From NCBI GenBank assembly GCA_049601915.1, contig JBMYRB010000001.1:682001-746000 (forward strand): DNA of 64,000 nt, read 5' to 3'. The notes beneath the pieces are model-generated. The model saw only the letters and a list, made by a program, of their open reading frames with translations. It was not told where the DNA came from and searched no databases. The translations under genes and the position numbers were made by a program. This document shows, piece by piece, positions 33,279 to 42,332 of the stretch. The stretch's first letter is position 1; each line of letters opens with the position of its first letter. The stretch is from UBA8079 sp049601915. GTDB lineage: Bacteria > Pseudomonadota > Alphaproteobacteria > UBA6615.

Positions 33279-34205
33279 CTAGCGGCCCTTCGCGGCGTCC
33301 AGATACGTGGTGTCGATATAGTGCGCAGGCTCGTGCAGATCGTCGGGGGCGGGGCCGAACTCGCGCCGCAGGTCGAGGACGGTTGCGATGCCGGGCATGT
33401 CGAACGCGCCGTCCCGGCGCATGCCGGTCTTGGGATCGAAGAACACATCGAGCGCCCCGGCGGCCACGGCCTCGGGCATCTGCGGCATGTTTTCGGCGAT
33501 GGCATCCAGTGCGGCCTGCCGGTTGGCCGGGTCGTAGAGCCAGTTCACGGACTCGAGCCAGCCGGCGATGAACCCCGACAAATCCTCGGCGTTCTCGCGC
33601 GCCCAGGCGACTCGGGCCCCGCCGACGATCCCCTGGTAGGAATCCAGCACGTCCGCGGCGCGTGCGAGCACGTGATGGCCCTTGGACGCGCCCATGATCT
33701 CGAACGGCGTGACCTGCAATGTGCCCTTTTGTTCGGGGTGCTCCATCATCGCCTGCCAGCGCTGCAGCACGCCGCCGGTCGACATCCACTCGATGTCGTT
33801 CTCGTCGACGCCATTGAGCGCCAGCATGCGGCGCAGGACGAAGGCGAAGCCGGTGGTGAGTGCGTCGGCGGTGAGAATCTTGCCGGGCAAATCCGCGAAA
33901 GACTTGATGTCTTCCTGGACTACGAAGCGCAGGAACGCGTCGTCAGACCCCATGAAGGCGAACAGGTCGATGTCACCCTCTGCCGGCACCTCGCCCTGGC
34001 CTTCCTTGTAGGCGATGATGTTGTCGATTGAAGTCAGCATGAGGTCGAACTTGCCTGCCGCGATACTGGTCAGCTGCTCGATGGAATTGGGTGTGAGGAT
34101 GATCTCCAGCTCAAGACCGCGCTTTGCAAAGAAGCCTGCCTTGCTGCCCGCCCAGAGCGGCACGTTGATGGCGCCTGGAAACACGTTGATTGTCAGTGTT
34201 CGCAT
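33279..34205 (-). CDS. NMT1/THI5-like substrate-binding protein, no signal peptide
   Basis: A 308-residue periplasmic-binding-protein-fold (SsuA/THI5-like) protein. The N-terminus INVFPGAINVPLWAGSKAGFFAKRGLELEIILTPNSIEQLTSIAAGKFDLMLTSIDN is textbook for this family. Unlike transporter partners it begins directly with the mature domain; no Sec signal is in front of it, and no permease or ATPase is adjacent. It may be a cytoplasmic enzyme-like protein (as THI5) or a binding protein with a mis-assigned start; no upstream start is available in this frame. Function is open. Confidence 0.75.
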   Translation of the reverse strand: MRTLTINVFPGAINVPLWAGSKAGFFAKRGLELEIILTPNSIEQLTSIAAGKFDLMLTSIDNIIAYKEGQGEVPAEGDIDLFAFMGSDDAFLRFVVQEDIKSFADLPGKILTADALTTGFAFVLRRMLALNGVDENDIEWMSTGGVLQRWQAMMEHPEQKGTLQVTPFEIMGASKGHHVLARAADVLDSYQGIVGGARVAWARENAEDLSGFIAGWLESVNWLYDPANRQAALDAIAENMPQMPEAVAAGALDVFFDPKTGMRRDGAFDMPGIATVLDLRREFGPAPDDLHEPAHYIDTTYLDAAKGR

Positions 34206-34305
34206 AGTCTCATCCCCTCATTATGGCCCCTGACATTGAGGCGCATCGTCAGGGTGCATATTGGGGTTTGTGCGGGCGCGAAAAAAGCGCTTTGTTCTGC
34301 CTGCG

Positions 34306-34827
34306 ATGAATGAACCGATAACGATCACCCATGCCGGACGGCACAGCATCGACGTTTCGCCGGGCCGCGCCCTGCGACTGGCCGACGGGAATTACCCGCT
34401 GTTCAAGCCGCCGGCGCCAGGATCGGTGTCTGTGCCGGACGACTGTCTGGCATTCCTGCAGGAATTGCACATCAGTCTCATCGATGTATTCGATATTGCC
34501 GCGCGGCGCTGGCTGATTGGTTACTTCGAGGCGATCATCACCCGGGCCGATGCGGTGCGGGATGAACTGACCGTGCCCGGTGGCCTGGAGGCGGCAGAAA
34601 ACGGCCATCGCGCCTGGTGTTACGGCGCCTACAGGCCGTTGATCCGGGCGCGGTTCGAACAGGATGGCGAGGTTGTCGATACGGGAATTTTATTCTGGCT
34701 GGCCGAAGGGCCGCTGGTCGTCCAGCCGGTCGCGGATATCGATCCGCGCCTGCTGGACTACTTGACCGGCCTCGCGGCCCCGCACCATCCCTTCGTGCGG
34801 CGGCCGCTGGCCGGTCTGCTTGGCTAG
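34306..34827 (+). CDS. Protein of unknown function
   Basis: A 173-residue soluble protein that I do not recognise. It has ITHAGRHSIDVSPGRALRLADGNYPLFKPPAPGSVSVP, then a helical ISLIDVFDIAARRWLIGYFEAIITRAD, and ends in HHPFVRRPLAGLLG. ATG 34306 is used; an earlier in-frame start at 34261 adds a basic stretch. It is codon-wise like its neighbours and converges with the LVIVD-protein gene just downstream. Confidence 0.6.
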   Translation: MNEPITITHAGRHSIDVSPGRALRLADGNYPLFKPPAPGSVSVPDDCLAFLQELHISLIDVFDIAARRWLIGYFEAIITRADAVRDELTVPGGLEAAENGHRAWCYGAYRPLIRARFEQDGEVVDTGILFWLAEGPLVVQPVADIDPRLLDYLTGLAAPHHPFVRRPLAGLLG

Positions 34828-34831
34828 CTCC

Positions 34832-36043
34832 CTAGATGTCGAGCGACAGGCAGTAGAGGCCGCCGGCGTGGCGGTCGACGCAATAGACGATTCGGTTTTC
34901 ATCCACATAGACGTCATTGATCTGCGCCGTCGCGACCGGTGAGTTGTCCGGCTTGGGCGGTACGAAATAGGCCACTTCCTTGGGCTGCAGCGGGTCCTTG
35001 AGATCGAACACCCGCAGGCCGCCGTTGAAGAAGGTGCCGAAGATCAGGTCGTCGGACTGGAAGGACGGGCCGGGCCGGTTCTCATGCAGGTTATGGGCAC
35101 CGAAACGACCGCCGCGGTTGCGGAAATCATCCAGCGGCGGCATCGGCAGGGTGCCGATCGGCACCAGATTTTCTTCCACGCGCGCATCCACGATCCAGGC
35201 GAGTTTCGGCCAGTCCATCGCGTCGTCCCGCACACTTTCATCGGTGACGATCAGGATGTCCTTGCTGAACAGCGGCAGCACCGTGTGGGCGAAGCCGTTA
35301 TAGGGCGGATGGGGGTTCCACGCGCCGATCACCTGGGGGTTCGACTTGTCGGAGATATCCATGACGAAGGTGCCGCCATCGAGATAACCCAGATACATCC
35401 GGTCGGGGCGCTGGGGGTAAACGTTGGTGTTGTGGGCGCGGAAACCGGAATCGAATGTTGGGTGACGCTCGGGCGGCGCGTCATTGTCGCCCTCGCGGGT
35501 GCCGGGATACCACCAGCGGCCGACCTCGCTCGGCTTCGAGGGGTCGCGAACGTCGATGCAGCGGTAGAACTGGTCATCCTTGGGGTTGGTCGGCACGAAA
35601 TCGTCCGACCCGCCGGCGAAATGCACATATTCGCCATCGGCGAACCAGAGCTGGTGGACGCCGCGAGAGTGCGGGCCCGAGCAGTCGAAGAAGGAGATCG
35701 ACTTGGGGGCTTCCGGGGTCGACAGGTCGAACAGTTCTACGCCGACCTTCTGCTCGTTCACGCCCGGCGTCTGGTAGGCGACGGCCATGATGTCACCGGT
35801 GACCTCGAGCGAGTTGGAGCGCATGTTGACGATGGGCAGGTCGGTCTGCACCACGACTTTCGGATTCTTCGGGTCGGAGACGTCGACGCCGGTGAAGTTC
35901 TTCGGGCCGGACTCATGGGCCAGCCACATGACTCGGCGCCCATCCGGCGCGACCTGCATGGACATGCCTTCGCCCATGCCGCCATGCCCGACCAGCGTAT
36001 CCTGGGACAGCAGCGTCATATTCTTGATTTCAGGACCAGCCAT
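34832..36043 (-). CDS. LVIVD-repeat (beta-propeller) protein
   Basis: A 403-residue protein made of repeated strand pairs of the LVIVD kind: GVDVSDPKNPKVVVQTDLP, GVELFDLSTPEAPKSISFF, CIDVRDPSKPSEVGRWWY, VMDISDKSNPQVIGAWN and VFDLKDPLQPKEVAYF. These build a beta-propeller usually found on secreted or surface proteins. There is no signal peptide, so it may act in the cytoplasm. The binding partner is unknown. The stop lies five bases from the end of the unknown convergent gene. Confidence 0.8.
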   Translation of the reverse strand: MAGPEIKNMTLLSQDTLVGHGGMGEGMSMQVAPDGRRVMWLAHESGPKNFTGVDVSDPKNPKVVVQTDLPIVNMRSNSLEVTGDIMAVAYQTPGVNEQKVGVELFDLSTPEAPKSISFFDCSGPHSRGVHQLWFADGEYVHFAGGSDDFVPTNPKDDQFYRCIDVRDPSKPSEVGRWWYPGTREGDNDAPPERHPTFDSGFRAHNTNVYPQRPDRMYLGYLDGGTFVMDISDKSNPQVIGAWNPHPPYNGFAHTVLPLFSKDILIVTDESVRDDAMDWPKLAWIVDARVEENLVPIGTLPMPPLDDFRNRGGRFGAHNLHENRPGPSFQSDDLIFGTFFNGGLRVFDLKDPLQPKEVAYFVPPKPDNSPVATAQINDVYVDENRIVYCVDRHAGGLYCLSLDI

Positions 36044-36088
36044 AGTGTCTCTCCTTGGATGGGATTTCGTGCTGATTTTTGATGCCGA

Positions 36089-38434
36089 TTATTCGGCGGC
36101 TTGTCTCGCGTTTTTTATAGCCTGCCACACGCGCTCTGGCGAGGCGGGCATGTCGATATGGCGGATGCCGAGCGGGCGGAGCGCATCGCAGACGGCATTC
36201 ATGACCGACGGCAGCGCCCCGACGGTGCCGGCTTCCCCCGCCCCCTTGAGGCCCATGGGATTGTTCTTCGACGGGATATTGTGTTCGTGTACGTCAAAGC
36301 TGGGAAAATCGTCCGCGCGCGGCATGGCATAGTCCATGAAGGAGCCGGTGAGCAGCTGGCCGCTATCGGGGTCGTAGACCACGCGTTCGAGCAGCGCCTG
36401 GCCCGCCCCCTGGACCACGCCGCCATGGACCTGGCCCTTGACCATCATCGGGTTCAGGGCGACCCCCACATCGTCGAAGACGGTGTAGGCGATGATCTCG
36501 ACTACGCCGGTATCCGGGTCGATCTCGACCTCGCAGGCGTGCGCGCCGTTGGGATAGGTCGGACCCGGCGGCACGATGATGGCGCCCTCGGCGAGCCCCA
36601 TGTCCATCTCGCGGGGCATTTTCGCCGGCAGGTAAGAGGCCTTGGCCACGTCGGGCAAGGTGATCGAGCGGTCGGTGCCGGTCACGGTGAAGACACCGTC
36701 ATCGAACAGGATGTCCGCGGTGGCGGCCTCAAGCAGATGCGCCGCGATAAGCCTCGCGCGGTCGATGATCTTCTCCGATGCGCGCAGCAGTGCGGCACCT
36801 CCCACGCTGATGGACCGAGAGCCAAACGTGCCCTTGCCGTGATGCACCAGGTCGGTGTCGCCGTACCGGACGCGGATCGTATCGAACGGCACGCCGAGCG
36901 CTTCGGATGCAATCTGGGCGAAGGCCGTTTCGTGCCCCTGTCCATGTGAGTGCGAGCCCATGAGCACCGACACCCCGCCGTCGGTATCGAACCGCACCGC
37001 CGCACTTTCCTCGTTGGGCAGCGGCAGGGGGCCGCCGGCGATCTCAATCACGGTGGCGATGCCCATGCCGCGCAGCTTGCCGCGCGCCGCCGCCTCGGCC
37101 CGGCGCGCCTCAAAACCGTCGAGGTCGGCTGCCTTCACGACATTGTCGAGGCAGCCGGCAAAGTCGCCGCTATCATAGGTGAAGACGAAACCGGTGTCGT
37201 AGGGCAGGGCCTCGTTGGGAATGAGGTTTCGCCGGCGCAGTTCGACCGGGTCGATACCCAGGTCGTGGGCGGCGGCATCGATCAGGCGCTCCAGGCCATA
37301 GGAGGCCTCGGGGCGCCCGGCCCCGCGATATGTTGCGGTGGGGCTGGTGTGGGTATAGACCCCGCGCGCCTCGACATGCACATGCGGCGTGGTGTAGACG
37401 CCCGACAGGCCCCCGAGATTGTTGGTCGGCGAATGGGGTCCGGAGTTGCTAAGATAGCCACCCAGTGCGGCGTCCGTGGAGACCCTGAGGCCCAGAAACT
37501 TGCCGTCGGCGTCTAGGGCGAGTGCCGCATGGGAAACGTTGTCACGGGCGTGGTAGTCGCTCGCCAGGGCCTCGCTGCGGGTTGCCGTGAAGCGGACTGG
37601 CCGACCGGTACGCTGCGCGGCCCACAGAACCAGCGCATGTTCGACGAAGGGGCTGCCGCGCATCCCGAAACCGCCGCCCATATCGGGCGAGATCACCCTC
37701 AATTTTCCTTCGGGGACCGAGAACACGTTCTTGGCGAGATGCGAGCGAAGCCGGTGGGGCGACTGGCAGCCGGCATAGAGGGTGTAGCGTTCTTCCAGCG
37801 GATCGAAAAAGCCGATCGCGGCCCGGACCTCCATCGTGTTGGTGGACACGCGGCTGATTTCATAGTCGAGCTCGACCACATGGTCCGCGGCGGCGAAGGC
37901 GGCGTCGGTGGCGTTCTGGTCGCCCAACGAAAAGACGAAACTCTCGTTGCGGGGCACGCTGTCCCGGACTTCCGCCGCGCTCTCGTCCCGAGCCCGACCC
38001 GTTTCGGTGATATGGGCGCGCGGTTCGTACTCAACCTCGATGGCCTCGGTGGCGTCGACGGCCTGGGCGTAGGTCTCGGCGACCACGGCAGCGACGGCCA
38101 TGCCGACGAGATGCACATCGCCATCGGCCAGCAACGGATAGGGCGGCTCGACCATGGGGGTGCCGTCACGCTGATGGCGCTTTACCTCGCAGGCCAGCCC
38201 GCCGATGCCGTCGGCCTTGAGCCCCCGGGATGTTAGAACGGCAATGACCCCGGGCATGCTTTCCGCCCGCGATGTGTCGAGCCCGGTGATCCGTGCGGCC
38301 GCGTGGGGAGACCGCAGGATGGCCATATGGGCGGCCCCCGGGACCTGACGGTCATCGGTGTAGTTGCCGCTGCCAGTGAGAAGTCGGGCGTCCTCGACGC
38401 GAGGCACCGACTGGCCGATACCGAATTCACGCAT
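36089..38434 (-). CDS. Xanthine dehydrogenase family molybdopterin subunit (CoxL-like)
   Basis: A 781-residue large subunit of molybdenum hydroxylases. Seen are YTDDRQVPGAAHMAILRSPHAAARI near the N-terminus, the molybdopterin-binding GGGFGMRG and AYRGAGRPEASYGLERLID (here TYRGAGRPE), GQGHETAFAQIASE, and the late KGAGEAGTVG with the catalytic Glu. The AYXCSFR motif of true CO dehydrogenase is absent, so it is an aldehyde/hydroxylase type. No iron-sulfur or FAD subunit gene is beside it; the partner must be encoded elsewhere or has been lost. ATG 38434. Confidence 0.9.
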   Translation of the reverse strand: MREFGIGQSVPRVEDARLLTGSGNYTDDRQVPGAAHMAILRSPHAAARITGLDTSRAESMPGVIAVLTSRGLKADGIGGLACEVKRHQRDGTPMVEPPYPLLADGDVHLVGMAVAAVVAETYAQAVDATEAIEVEYEPRAHITETGRARDESAAEVRDSVPRNESFVFSLGDQNATDAAFAAADHVVELDYEISRVSTNTMEVRAAIGFFDPLEERYTLYAGCQSPHRLRSHLAKNVFSVPEGKLRVISPDMGGGFGMRGSPFVEHALVLWAAQRTGRPVRFTATRSEALASDYHARDNVSHAALALDADGKFLGLRVSTDAALGGYLSNSGPHSPTNNLGGLSGVYTTPHVHVEARGVYTHTSPTATYRGAGRPEASYGLERLIDAAAHDLGIDPVELRRRNLIPNEALPYDTGFVFTYDSGDFAGCLDNVVKAADLDGFEARRAEAAARGKLRGMGIATVIEIAGGPLPLPNEESAAVRFDTDGGVSVLMGSHSHGQGHETAFAQIASEALGVPFDTIRVRYGDTDLVHHGKGTFGSRSISVGGAALLRASEKIIDRARLIAAHLLEAATADILFDDGVFTVTGTDRSITLPDVAKASYLPAKMPREMDMGLAEGAIIVPPGPTYPNGAHACEVEIDPDTGVVEIIAYTVFDDVGVALNPMMVKGQVHGGVVQGAGQALLERVVYDPDSGQLLTGSFMDYAMPRADDFPSFDVHEHNIPSKNNPMGLKGAGEAGTVGALPSVMNAVCDALRPLGIRHIDMPASPERVWQAIKNARQAAE

Positions 38435-38497
38435 TAAATAACTTTAGTATTATTGCGGCTTTGTGGTTTCCGAAAGAAACCATATGGATTCAAAGAG

Positions 38498-40045
38498 CTA
38501 GGAACCTTTTTGCTTCTCGCTTGCCGCCCTCTCTTCGCTCGCTGCCAGCGCGGCCTCTCCCTCCTCGACTGCTTTATCCCAAGCTTTGGGTTTGAAGGAA
38601 TAATAGAGAGCAACGACAATCATGAAAATGATTACGTCTGAAATCCAGCGGCTGAAGATAAAGGATAAGGGACTATCATCCGAGACGACCAGAACGTTTT
38701 TTAATCCTTCCTCTGCTATTGGGCCTAGGATAATTCCCAATAAGATTCCTGCGGGTGAAAAGTTATATTTTTGAGCCAGATAGCCGACTATCCCCATGGC
38801 TATCATTATCCAAACATCCCACGGATTTCCGCTTGCAGCGAAAGTTCCGACGACACAAAAAATCATGATGATTGGTGCCAAGAGCCCGCGAGGGAATAGG
38901 GTGACATATGCCATTACCCGCGCCAAAATCGCAGCAATTCCGCCCATGAAAAAATTCGCGAGTATAAATCCCCAAATTACGGTGAAGATAACTTCTGGCG
39001 AGTCCCTGAAAAGGCGGTCGCCTGGCTGTAAACCATGGATCATCAGTGCGCCCAGAATAACCGCTGCAGATATGCCTCCGGGAATACCGAGAACAAACAT
39101 TGGAATTAGTGATGTTCCAGTGACGCCGTTATTCGAGCCTTCAGTGGCGGCGAGCCCTTTTATCTCTCCCTCACCGAATTTATCGCCCGGTTTCCCTCGC
39201 TGAATCTCCCAAGAGTATGCAATCCACTGGGCTACGCTTCCTCCTGCGGCCGGCACCACACCCATGACTAATCCTGTCACCCAGCCACGAACAAGCGACC
39301 ACCGGCAATGCATAATTTCACTTAACCTTGGCCAAATGTTCCAACTTAACTTTGAGCGGCCGGATATATTGGATTCCGGGCTGCCCTCACAAAGCGTCAG
39401 CGCTTGCGCAAAAGCAAAGAGCCCGATTACCGCAGGTAAAATACCGACTCCAGAGTAGAGCCCATCCAGCCCATAGGTAAAACGAGGGAATGATGATGCG
39501 GAATCAACACCAATAGTACTTATTAAGAGACCAAAGAGACCTGCGATTAACCCCTTAAGCACCGAACCAAATGAGACGGCTGCGATCGCCGTAAGCCCCA
39601 GCAGGGCGACCACGAAATACTCAGATGGGCCAAAAAGCAAGGAGACCTTTGCTAGAGGCGGCGCAAGGTAAAGTAAAGCGAACCCGCTTATCAGCCCACC
39701 CATGACGGACGCAAAGGTGGACATGCGAATGGCTTCAATCGCACGGCCCCGCTTGGTTAATTCGTAGCCTTCAATTGATGACGCAGCAGAGGCAGACGTA
39801 CCAGGTGCCCGGAGCAATATGGCTGTGAAAGATCCGCCGTAGATACCTGCAGCGTAAGTAGACACCATCAGAATTAGGGCTGTTTCTGCCGGCCACTCAA
39901 ACGAAATCGGTATCATTAGCGCTATTGCCATTGGTGGACCGAGGCCAGGGATCGCGCCGATAATAAGCCCAACAACAATGCCCACAAACATGGCCCCTAG
40001 ATTAGAAAGCGAGAGCACATTTAAAAGAAATTCAAAACTTTCCAT
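38498..40045 (-). CDS. Second TTT large membrane subunit (TctA)
   Basis: A 515-residue TctA permease: VGLIIGAIPGLGPPMAIALMIPISF, STYAAGIYGGSFTAILLRAPGTSASAASSIEGYELT and GLVMGVVPAAGGSVAQWIAYSWE. Its C-terminal tail is acidic and Ala-rich. The whole operon (38.5-41.6 kb) is visibly AT-richer than both neighbours and than the first TTT operon (20.8-23.9 kb), so it was probably acquired from another source. Gene order is tctC-tctB-tctA on the minus strand. Confidence 0.92.
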   Translation of the reverse strand: MESFEFLLNVLSLSNLGAMFVGIVVGLIIGAIPGLGPPMAIALMIPISFEWPAETALILMVSTYAAGIYGGSFTAILLRAPGTSASAASSIEGYELTKRGRAIEAIRMSTFASVMGGLISGFALLYLAPPLAKVSLLFGPSEYFVVALLGLTAIAAVSFGSVLKGLIAGLFGLLISTIGVDSASSFPRFTYGLDGLYSGVGILPAVIGLFAFAQALTLCEGSPESNISGRSKLSWNIWPRLSEIMHCRWSLVRGWVTGLVMGVVPAAGGSVAQWIAYSWEIQRGKPGDKFGEGEIKGLAATEGSNNGVTGTSLIPMFVLGIPGGISAAVILGALMIHGLQPGDRLFRDSPEVIFTVIWGFILANFFMGGIAAILARVMAYVTLFPRGLLAPIIMIFCVVGTFAASGNPWDVWIMIAMGIVGYLAQKYNFSPAGILLGIILGPIAEEGLKNVLVVSDDSPLSFIFSRWISDVIIFMIVVALYYSFKPKAWDKAVEEGEAALAASEERAASEKQKGS

Positions 40046-40091
40046 GCTATCTTAAGTTCCTTAGTCTTAAAAGAGAGTTCCTTCCGGAGTT

Positions 40092-40541
40092 TTAGAAGAG
40101 GATTCCCTCCGGCAAGTAAGCGTCCAGTGCAAGCGTGAAGAAACAATAAAGCACAGGGAATAATATTGCTGCTGTTAAAAATATCGCCTTATGATTACGA
40201 AGACCAACCATGTATGTGACGATGAAGTAAAAAACAAAAGAGGACACATAAAAGCCAATATATATGACCAATATAGAATAGATTATTCCTATAATAATGA
40301 TATAAAATGGCTTCCACGCCTGATAAGAGAAATCAGTTTTTACTGATCCCTTAAGGCGCTCAATATCTCGGGCCATAAATGTCCTTACGAGCATTCCTGA
40401 TGCCAGAACCATCGTGCCCACCGAAGCGAAGTCTGGAAATGCATCCGATCGTCCGGGCCAGTCTCTTGTCAAAAGAAAGACAATTCCGCCGGCAATAATT
40501 AAGCCAACAGAAACAATTCTCTCTGCCAATAATCTCGTCAT
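40092..40541 (-). CDS. Second TTT small membrane subunit (TctB)
   Basis: A 149-residue, four-helix protein (VGLIIAGGIVFLLT, FASVGTMVLASGMLV, FYIIIIGIIYSILVIYIGFYVSSFVFYFIVTYMV, FLTAAILFPVLYCFF), AT-rich like its neighbours. It sits between tctC and tctA of the second TTT system. Confidence 0.85.
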   Translation of the reverse strand: MTRLLAERIVSVGLIIAGGIVFLLTRDWPGRSDAFPDFASVGTMVLASGMLVRTFMARDIERLKGSVKTDFSYQAWKPFYIIIIGIIYSILVIYIGFYVSSFVFYFIVTYMVGLRNHKAIFLTAAILFPVLYCFFTLALDAYLPEGILF

Positions 40542-40579
40542 TTAAGTGGCTCTAAATTGACTATGTATTGAAAAGTTTT

Positions 40580-40608
40580 ACGCCCCGCCGAAACTTTCGG
40601 CGGGGCGT
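40580..40608 (-). terminator. Hairpin between tctC and tctB of the second TTT operon
   Basis: Stem ACGCCCCGCCGA (40580-40591) with TCGGCGGGGCGT (40597-40608), loop AACTT. On the minus strand AAAACTTTTC follows, a weak run. It stands out as GC-rich in an AT-richer operon and lies at the same place as the hairpin of the first TTT operon. Confidence 0.7.
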
Positions 40609-40629
40609 GAATGAACTGACTATATTTTT

Positions 40630-41619
40630 CTACTGGACCTCTTTTTGTTTCCAGTAAGCAGCCTGTTCCGCAACCTTTTGTCCCGCGCGAAGCATTTTCC
40701 ACATCTCATCGCCCTGCAAGAACATCAGGTGATTCTTATTCGCCACTTCCTTAGCCATATATTCTGGGTTAGTAATGGCTCGCTCAATGGCCGCGAGGTA
40801 TACTGCTCGCTTCTCTTCTTCAAGGCCATTTGCAGTGGCGATTGTTCGGCCAGCGTAAGTGACATTCTTTTTGCCTGTCACCTCTTCAAACGTCGGCACG
40901 CTTGGCAGCATTCTCCAAGGCTCCGGATGCATAACAGCAATTGGCCGCAGTTTCCGTTCCAGAATGCTGTTGATGTAGTAACCAACATTCGCCGCGACCA
41001 TATCAACATGCTTACCTAAAAGAAGCTGGATTTTCGCGTTATCACCCTTACTGGTCACGAATTTCGTCTGAAAGCCGGGGACAGCCTGCTGAGCAAATGC
41101 CACACCGATGTGGTCATCACTTCCGAGGCTACCCGGAGCAATAACTAGCGGCTGTTTAACGGCATAGGCGAGAACATCATCCAAATTCTTGAACCGCTCA
41201 TCATCCCACCGGACGAGCCAAAGGCCCGGATCGTATGAGTGCCATGCTAGGAAGTTAAACGATTCCAGAGTCTCTTTTCTCTTCATCGCTGGGTTCAGCA
41301 TCGAAAAAATGTGGGGAATGTTCACAACAGCCAGTTTGTGATCATCCTTTTTCTTGTTCCATTGGTTCGTAACCTGGCCCCATGAAACCCATCCGCCTCC
41401 ACCGGAAACATTCGTGACCTTAACAGGCACCCCAAGCTCTTCTGACAGATATGGCGCAAAAAGACGGAATGTGCGATCAGCGCCGCCGCCAGGCTTAAAG
41501 GGAACCTGAAGCTGTACGGGTTTACTTGGGAATTCTTTTGCGACCGAAGCACTTGGTGCGACGGATGCAAAGCCGATGACGGCCGCGGCCGCTGCGGCAA
41601 ATGATGTAAAGCGTTTCAT
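40630..41619 (-). CDS. Second TTT substrate-binding protein (TctC)
   Basis: A 329-residue Bug-family protein with a signal peptide (FAAAAAAVIGFASVAPSASVA). PVQLQVPFKPGGGADRTFRLFAPYLSEELGVPVKVTNVSGGGGWVSW is the family N-terminus. It has an aromatic-rich pocket (LVRWDDERFKN). ATG 41619 is preferred over an in-frame start four codons upstream. Heads the operon; the upstream 160 bases are AT-rich but I see no convincing promoter. Confidence 0.9.
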   Translation of the reverse strand: MKRFTSFAAAAAAVIGFASVAPSASVAKEFPSKPVQLQVPFKPGGGADRTFRLFAPYLSEELGVPVKVTNVSGGGGWVSWGQVTNQWNKKKDDHKLAVVNIPHIFSMLNPAMKRKETLESFNFLAWHSYDPGLWLVRWDDERFKNLDDVLAYAVKQPLVIAPGSLGSDDHIGVAFAQQAVPGFQTKFVTSKGDNAKIQLLLGKHVDMVAANVGYYINSILERKLRPIAVMHPEPWRMLPSVPTFEEVTGKKNVTYAGRTIATANGLEEEKRAVYLAAIERAITNPEYMAKEVANKNHLMFLQGDEMWKMLRAGQKVAEQAAYWKQKEVQ

Positions 41620-41782
41620 AGCTGTGACCAACCTCTGATTGTTTTCTAGTTTATCGTCAGGAAATCGTATCGTCTTCGGAGGCTGGCCGGCAAATCATTT
41701 TTTCCAATAATAAAAGAATGCCCCATAGTGAATGGCTGGATATTAGCCGTGATTGGTGAAGATACGTCGCTGCGCAGATTTT

Positions 41783-42322
41783 CTACCCGAGTGGGTCCGC
41801 ATCCAGCAGGATACCGGCCAGCAAACAGGGTTTCTCGGTGCGGTTCGACCACGCATGCAATGTGCCGCGCTGGACGCAGGTGTCGCCCGCCTTGAGGCAG
41901 ACCTCTTCTTCGTCGAGTATCAGCCAGATCTCACCGAAGATGACGATCAGATAGTCGACCGACTTCGTTTTATGCATGCCCGGGTGTTTCTGCCCTTCGA
42001 GGCGCTCGCCGGCACCCATCTCCTCGAAATATTTCTTCATCGTATCGTAGTTGCGCTGGGAATCGGGCGGGATCTCGAGCATGCGAAACACCGCGCCACC
42101 GGCCGGCGGCTCCAGGGTCACCTTGTTGCCGACCGTGTCGGCATTGCCTTCGTTGCTCGCGGGGATGCTGCTCGAGAGCCAGACATCCGACAGGCGAACA
42201 TTGAGCTGACCCTCCGGGGTGAGCACATGGCCCATGTCGGAGGTCATGGTTTCGTCGATTGCGACGATGGCGTTGCCCTTCTCGTCATGGCCGGTGATCA
42301 CCCGGCGGATGTCGCGTGGCAT
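41783..42322 (-). CDS. Cupin-domain protein
   Basis: A 179-residue single cupin. The conserved core HPGMHKTKSVDYLIVIFGEIWLILDEEEVCLKAGDTCVQRGTLHAWSNRTEKP shows the two cupin motifs with metal-binding His. Such proteins are often found beside FAH-family hydrolases, as here, eleven bases downstream of one; they may act on a diketo acid or related compound. The substrate is unknown. Confidence 0.85.
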   Translation of the reverse strand: MPRDIRRVITGHDEKGNAIVAIDETMTSDMGHVLTPEGQLNVRLSDVWLSSSIPASNEGNADTVGNKVTLEPPAGGAVFRMLEIPPDSQRNYDTMKKYFEEMGAGERLEGQKHPGMHKTKSVDYLIVIFGEIWLILDEEEVCLKAGDTCVQRGTLHAWSNRTEKPCLLAGILLDADPLG

Positions 42323-42332
42323 GTCGGTCTCC

